From assembly GCF_014199535.1 (NCBI RefSeq), contig NZ_JACHNV010000003.1, positions 236,724 to 300,723 of the forward strand: a DNA stretch of 64,000 bases. The letters run 5' to 3'. Position 1 is the stretch's first letter; each line of letters starts with the position of its first letter. Under the pieces are notes generated by a model. It was not told where the DNA came from. It did no database searches and saw nothing but the letters and a program-made list of their open reading frames with translations. Below are positions 60,248-64,000 of this stretch, in pieces. Source of the stretch: Hymenobacter latericoloratus. Its GTDB lineage: Bacteria > Bacteroidota > Bacteroidia > Cytophagales > Hymenobacteraceae. The position numbers and the translations under genes were made by a program.

Positions 60248-60808
60248 TTACTGCGCCTTGATGATGTATTCGAAGTTCTGCTTGGTTTTAGCGTCATTAA
60301 TTGTCAGCAGAATATCCTGGGGCGCGTCGGTTTTAGTGAACGGGATAGTGCGCTTGCTCATGTACAGGTCGCGGTTCCAGAAGCGGCCCTGGCCGGCCGG
60401 CAGCTCCTGCAGATTCAGCACCTCCTTGCCATCTTTGGTTTTAGCTACCAGGCTCAGGTAGGCCGGATCGGCATTCTGGGCTCCGCGGCGGTACATGGTT
60501 ACGGTGAGCTGCCCGCCCGCCGGCAGCTGCTGAAATCGGCGCTGGTAGGTTGTGTCGGCCCAGTTGTTCATGCGCTTCAGCTCATTGATTTCGGTGAGCA
60601 ACTCGGCATAGGGACGGTAGCTCACGCGGGTAACGCAGGCATCCACCTCCGCGTCCTCGTCGGTGTTTTTCGTGACGTTGAGCACGTAGGGGCTTTCCTC
60701 ATCTTTCTTGGGGAAGGCGTATTTTTTGCGGGGCTTGCCGGGCATATACTGGGCCGAAGCCGCCAGGGTGCTCAGCAGTAAAGCGGAGAGGAGGAGAAAT
60801 TTCTTCAT
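60248..60808 (-). CDS. Secreted hypothetical protein
   Basis: A 186-aa exported protein (signal MKKFLLLSALLLSTLAASAQ). The mature protein begins with a basic YMPGKPRKKYAFPKKDEE segment and has an alternating beta/helix pattern (LNVTKNTDEDAEVDACVTRV, FQQLPAGGQLTVTMYRRGAQ, FTKTDAPQDILLTINDAKTK). It contains a single Cys. No family recognised; it may be a periplasmic or surface protein. Confidence 0.72.
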   Translation of the reverse strand: MKKFLLLSALLLSTLAASAQYMPGKPRKKYAFPKKDEESPYVLNVTKNTDEDAEVDACVTRVSYRPYAELLTEINELKRMNNWADTTYQRRFQQLPAGGQLTVTMYRRGAQNADPAYLSLVAKTKDGKEVLNLQELPAGQGRFWNRDLYMSKRTIPFTKTDAPQDILLTINDAKTKQNFEYIIKAQ

Positions 60809-61536
60809 GAATGGGTAGGTGAAAGCAGGAGAGAGAAAAAGCGGATTTCCGACCCAGCAAAGATATGGAATAGGGTGGGGCAGCCCGTATGCTTTCGACC
60901 AGTGGGGCCTGGGCCTTGGTGGAGGGCTTGGCTACCGGGCGGAAAATGTAACTACCGAAACCAGAGGCAGGCCGAGGCAGTATTTACGGATTCGCAAGAA
61001 GAACCGCGCCACTGTACCACCCTCAGTCGTTATTTGCTAGGCTCAGAAAAGCCGTTAACAGAAGAGGATTTTAACAAATGGATCAATATAAATGACGGTT
61101 AATTGTATATACATATGAGAATAAAAGGGGAATTTAGGTCAAGGTTCGGTCGTTCAATAAATCAGCGTATTTGATACCTAAAACTCTCACTATTAATCAT
61201 AAAACAAATGTTTAAGCAGAGTATTTTCATTTGTGTTAACCTGTTCATCTATCCGATAAAGGAATTACAACCTACGACGTAAGCATCGCTCCGCTTGCTC
61301 TCTTAGGTCAGCTAATGCCGAGGCATTACTTCCGTAGCTGGTTATGCCACTTGACTGGCCGGCCGCAGACCACTAGGTAGGCGTCCGTATAGGTGCCTTC
61401 CTGGCTAGCCGTATTCAAAGAGCCACAGCAATAAGATAAGTCCGATTTTCGTGCGGTAGAAAAAGGCTGAAATAGAGCTTGGCAACGGGGGCTTTTTTAC
61501 CTTTGAAGTCCGTTTTCTCTGCTCATTCTCTGGCTC
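60809..61536. other. Gene-poor gap
   Basis: 728 bp with no supported gene. Two overlapping + frames near 60819-61102 are open but lack coding character. The centre (~61040-61260) is AT-rich. A TACCTTTG box at 61498-61505 precedes the OmpA-family gene by 31 bases. Confidence 0.6.
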
Positions 61537-63522
61537 ATGAAGGTTTTGCTGACGCTGGTACTGGCCCTATGCTGGCTGACACTGCGCGCACAGGAGGCCG
61601 GGGCGTTGCGGGTGTATTCCGATCCGGGGGCGCAGTACCAGTTGGCGTACCCTGCCGCCTGGCAGCTGGTTCGCCCGCAAAACGATAGTTCCGGGGTAAC
61701 CCTGCTGGCTGCTGAGCCCCCGGGCCGGGTTCTGGCAACCGTGAGCCGACGCCCGCTGCCTGAGCTCCAAGGAGGCGCAACTGGGTGGGCGGCCCGCAGT
61801 CAGCTGGATTCGGTGTGGCATGCCACGCAGCGCCTGCCGCAGGCCCAGGTACTTCAGCTGGCCCTGCACGAGGCCGACACCTACGCGGAAGTCCGCTACC
61901 ACTACACCTACGCCGCTGGGCCCGCCCCGGCCCCCCGGACCCGCGTGGTAGGCCGGCGCATGTGGCAGCGGGGCCAGGAGCTGCGGCTGGAATACCGGGC
62001 TAGTACCAGCCTGGATGCATCCTACCTGGCCGACGCCGATAAACTAGTGGCCTCCCTGCGCTTTACCGGCCCAGCCCGCCCCGCTACCGGCGGCCTCCCC
62101 GCGCAGTGCGACGACAAGATGTACGGCATTGCGGCCCTGCGCTACGATAATGAGTTGTGGGAGGATGATTGCCGCACCATCCACGAGTTTGCCGCCGCCG
62201 ACCTCTCCGCCCCGCCCCGCATTCACCGGCAGGTATTGCCCTTCCAGTCGTATGCGCTGGCTAAAGGATTCGATAACTGTCTGTATTCGGTCACCAAGTC
62301 GCCGACGGATGCCCCCGAGCCGGTGTACCGCTACAACCCGGCCACGGGGCAGGGCGAGTTCACTTCCTGGCTGCTACCCCCCCAGGGGCCCGAAAACGTC
62401 TGGATTTCGGCCGCTACCGATGAGCAGGGCAGCCTCTATTTTATGACCTCCGACGCCAGCAAGCTCGTGAAAGTGGCCCCCGCTACGGGTGCCGTGAGTG
62501 TGGTCTGGGCCACGGACCCCGTGCGGCAGGCGCCCTTTTACCCCACCATTGGCTTTGCCGGCGCCGGCTCCCATGGCAACTTCTGCCTCGACGAGGCCCA
62601 GACCCTCTACCAGGTGTACAGCACCGATGGGTCCCTGATCAGCGTAAACCTGAGCACCGGCCAGCCCGCGCCCACCCTGACGGTTCCTGCCGGGCTACCC
62701 AGGCGCGGGGGCTACAGCGACCTGCTGCTGCAAAAGGCCCCCGATGGCCGCCGGTGGCTGTACATGGCCGGCCCCAAAGCCCTCTACCGGGTTGATATGA
62801 GCCGGGGCGAGGCCCAACTGGTACGCCGCGGAATCTATACGGATCTGGCGGGGTGTAACGTGTTTCGCCAGCCCCCGCCCCTGCCGCCCCCGACCAGAGA
62901 AGCGGTACCTGCCCCGCCCGTTACCGGCACCTGGCGGGGTAGGGTGCTGGATGCCCGCACGTTTCAGCCCCTGCCGCAGGCCCGGTTGCGCCTGGGGCCG
63001 GCCGGGGCCGAAACGACGGTGCCGCTTAACGCCCAGGGCATGTTTTCATTTCTGGTGGAGCCCGGCCGTAAAGCAGCTGCCCAGGCGTGGCTAGCCGGTT
63101 ATCTGCCCCTGGATAGTACGTTTAGCACCAGTGCCGGACCCTACGTGCAGGATATTCTGCTGCAGCCGTTAGCGGTGGGCACCATTCTGCGGCTCGATAA
63201 AGTACGGTTTGAGCAGGGGAGTGCCCGGCTGCTGTCCTCTTCGTACCCGGCCCTGAAGAAGCTGCTGCAACTGCTCACCGACACGCCCGGCCTCACTATT
63301 GAGCTGCGCGGCCACACCGACAATGTAGGCGCCCCGGAGAAAAACGTGCAGCTCAGTGAGCGGCGGGTGGCCACCGTCAAGGCCTACCTCGTGCGCCACG
63401 GCATCGCCGAAAGCCGCATTACCGGGCTAGGCCTGGGTGGAGCCGAGCCGCGGGCCAGCAACGACTGGGAGGCTACCCGCCAGCTAAACCGCCGCGTGGA
63501 GTTTCGGGTGACGGGAGTTTAA
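61537..63522 (+). CDS. OmpA-family outer-membrane protein with propeller-like region
   Basis: A 661-aa exported protein: signal MKVLLTLVLALCWLTLRAQ, an N-terminal beta region (about 22-190), a propeller-like central region (about 195-460, repeats such as DKMYGIAALRYDNELWED, NFCLDEAQTLYQVYSTDG), a carboxypeptidase-regulatory-like beta-sandwich (about 468-545, WRGRVLDARTFQPLPQARLR), and a C-terminal OmpA peptidoglycan-binding domain (about 548-660, IELRGHTDNVGAPEKNVQLS, NRRVEFRV). It would link the outer membrane to peptidoglycan. No beta-barrel is evident. Function unknown. Confidence 0.88.
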   Translation: MKVLLTLVLALCWLTLRAQEAGALRVYSDPGAQYQLAYPAAWQLVRPQNDSSGVTLLAAEPPGRVLATVSRRPLPELQGGATGWAARSQLDSVWHATQRLPQAQVLQLALHEADTYAEVRYHYTYAAGPAPAPRTRVVGRRMWQRGQELRLEYRASTSLDASYLADADKLVASLRFTGPARPATGGLPAQCDDKMYGIAALRYDNELWEDDCRTIHEFAAADLSAPPRIHRQVLPFQSYALAKGFDNCLYSVTKSPTDAPEPVYRYNPATGQGEFTSWLLPPQGPENVWISAATDEQGSLYFMTSDASKLVKVAPATGAVSVVWATDPVRQAPFYPTIGFAGAGSHGNFCLDEAQTLYQVYSTDGSLISVNLSTGQPAPTLTVPAGLPRRGGYSDLLLQKAPDGRRWLYMAGPKALYRVDMSRGEAQLVRRGIYTDLAGCNVFRQPPPLPPPTREAVPAPPVTGTWRGRVLDARTFQPLPQARLRLGPAGAETTVPLNAQGMFSFLVEPGRKAAAQAWLAGYLPLDSTFSTSAGPYVQDILLQPLAVGTILRLDKVRFEQGSARLLSSSYPALKKLLQLLTDTPGLTIELRGHTDNVGAPEKNVQLSERRVATVKAYLVRHGIAESRITGLGLGGAEPRASNDWEATRQLNRRVEFRVTGV

Positions 63523-63542
63523 GAGGCTTTGGCTGGAATGAG

Positions 63543-63562
63543 GGGGTAGGAGCTCCTACCCC
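63543..63562. terminator. Perfect 20-bp palindrome after OmpA gene
   Basis: ggggtaggag / ctcctacccc, with no loop and no T tract, so a weak terminator at best. It contains two copies of the GGGGTAGG octamer in opposite orientation. Confidence 0.5.
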
Positions 63563-63765
63563 CGCTTGTACCCGGAGGACTTGCTGCTGTCCTGTCCGGC
63601 ACATCCGCAGCGCTTGGCTCCTGTCGGGGAGGGGTTGAAAGGAAATGGGGAGCGAGGCAGTAGTGGTCTGGCAGCCATGGGGGCATAAGCTTGCGTGGAG
63701 CGTACTGACGCGGATAAGGGAAATGGTGGCCCCGGGGGCGGTGTTGCTGTAAAGACAAGGCAATA

Positions 63766-63972
63766 ATGTCTTCTCAAAAAGAAGCACAGGTATTCTATAG
63801 GGCCCTGAAGGCTACTGCTCTACTGCTGGAAGCTGATTTCTGGCTGACAACTGACAGGCTGAAGAATGCGTGCTGGGTCGAAGAGGAGGGTAGCCTGGTT
63901 CTTGAAGATGAACCGACCGCCTTGCTCTTTTATGTCGCCAAATCCTTGCAAGAAGCTGTTGCCGTGCCGTAG
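63766..63972 (+). CDS. Small hypothetical protein
   Basis: A 68-aa soluble helical protein (YRALKATALLLEADFWLTTD then a beta-like SLVLEDEPTALLFYV). Its bases are less GC-biased than neighbours. No family recognised and no promoter seen. It ends 28 bases before the window does. Confidence 0.45.
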   Translation: MSSQKEAQVFYRALKATALLLEADFWLTTDRLKNACWVEEEGSLVLEDEPTALLFYVAKSLQEAVAVP

Positions 63973-64000
63973 AAAGGCTACTGGTGTGCTCACCGAACCC

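Noticed and set aside
60819..61102. Overlapping small frames in the gap before the OmpA-family gene
   Set aside because: Composition changes within the frames, no recognisable domain, no promoter.

Overview
The window looks like a chromosomal segment of a GC-rich member of the Bacteroidota, most probably Hymenobacter or a close relative. The support is high GC with GC-rich codon use, promoter elements of the Bacteroidetes type (TAnnTTTG), many lipoproteins and secreted proteins, and characteristic families: S46 dipeptidyl-peptidase, DUF3127, DUF4112, the TIGR03862-type flavoprotein, and an SCO/cytochrome c lipoprotein pair. No rRNA, tRNA, CRISPR array, transposase, integrase or phage gene was seen. 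The first ~130 bases are homopolymer runs of C and G that look like a low-quality contig end.

Layout. 0.1-10 kb: amidohydrolase, BrkB-like membrane protein, DUF2062, SseB-like protein, a three-gene respiratory copper/cytochrome operon (lipoprotein-SCO-cytochrome c), DUF4112, an orphan NarL-type response regulator, and a divergent diadenylate-cyclase-like (DAC) protein. 10-17 kb: TIGR03862-type flavoprotein, cation/proton antiporter, ClC channel, MscS channel, and a small operon with a yeast-FCY1-like cytosine deaminase. 17-28 kb: an AddB-like nuclease and an AddA-like helicase-nuclease on the same strand, separated by about 4 kb that holds a low-GC orphan gene, a lipoprotein, a possible VKOR-like protein and an MFS exporter. 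28-36 kb: SPFH-like lipoprotein, thioesterase, cold-shock protein plus DEAD-box helicase (cold-adaptation pair), DUF2383/PA2169 protein, BaiN/YhiN flavoprotein, NAD-binding protein. 36-48 kb: a DECR1-like dienoyl-CoA reductase, DUF1571 protein carrying a LysM, glycosyltransferase, a second amidohydrolase, S46 peptidase, YkvA, YdcF, DinB, VOC, AlbA_2 and SDR proteins. 48-55 kb: DUF3127 (SSB-like) protein, isoaspartyl peptidase/asparaginase convergent with cyanophycinase, LTA4H-type M1 aminopeptidase, YcbB-type L,D-transpeptidase. 55-64 kb: AT-richer, gene-poor stretches around an XRE regulator, a small lipoprotein, an RhlE-type helicase, a NUDIX hydrolase, a large OmpA-family protein and small hypothetical genes.

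The genes are mostly housekeeping or accessory chromosomal functions with short operons. The less ordinary signals are at the DNA level. (1) An octamer GGGGTAGG/CCTACCCC occurs at least 35 times by hand count and overrides codon preference, which makes it a candidate Chi-like or other chromosome-architecture motif in a window that also encodes AddAB. (2) A ~130-bp palindromic element is inserted in frame inside the AddB-like gene. (3) Several intergenic nested inverted-repeat elements occur, two of them of the ATTCCGAGC/AGGAATCTGG type. (4) A 20-mer is repeated in inverted orientation on both sides of the XRE regulator. Among proteins, the DAC-like enzyme with RGSRYNSA in place of the canonical GTRHRAA is the best candidate for an under-described signalling component.
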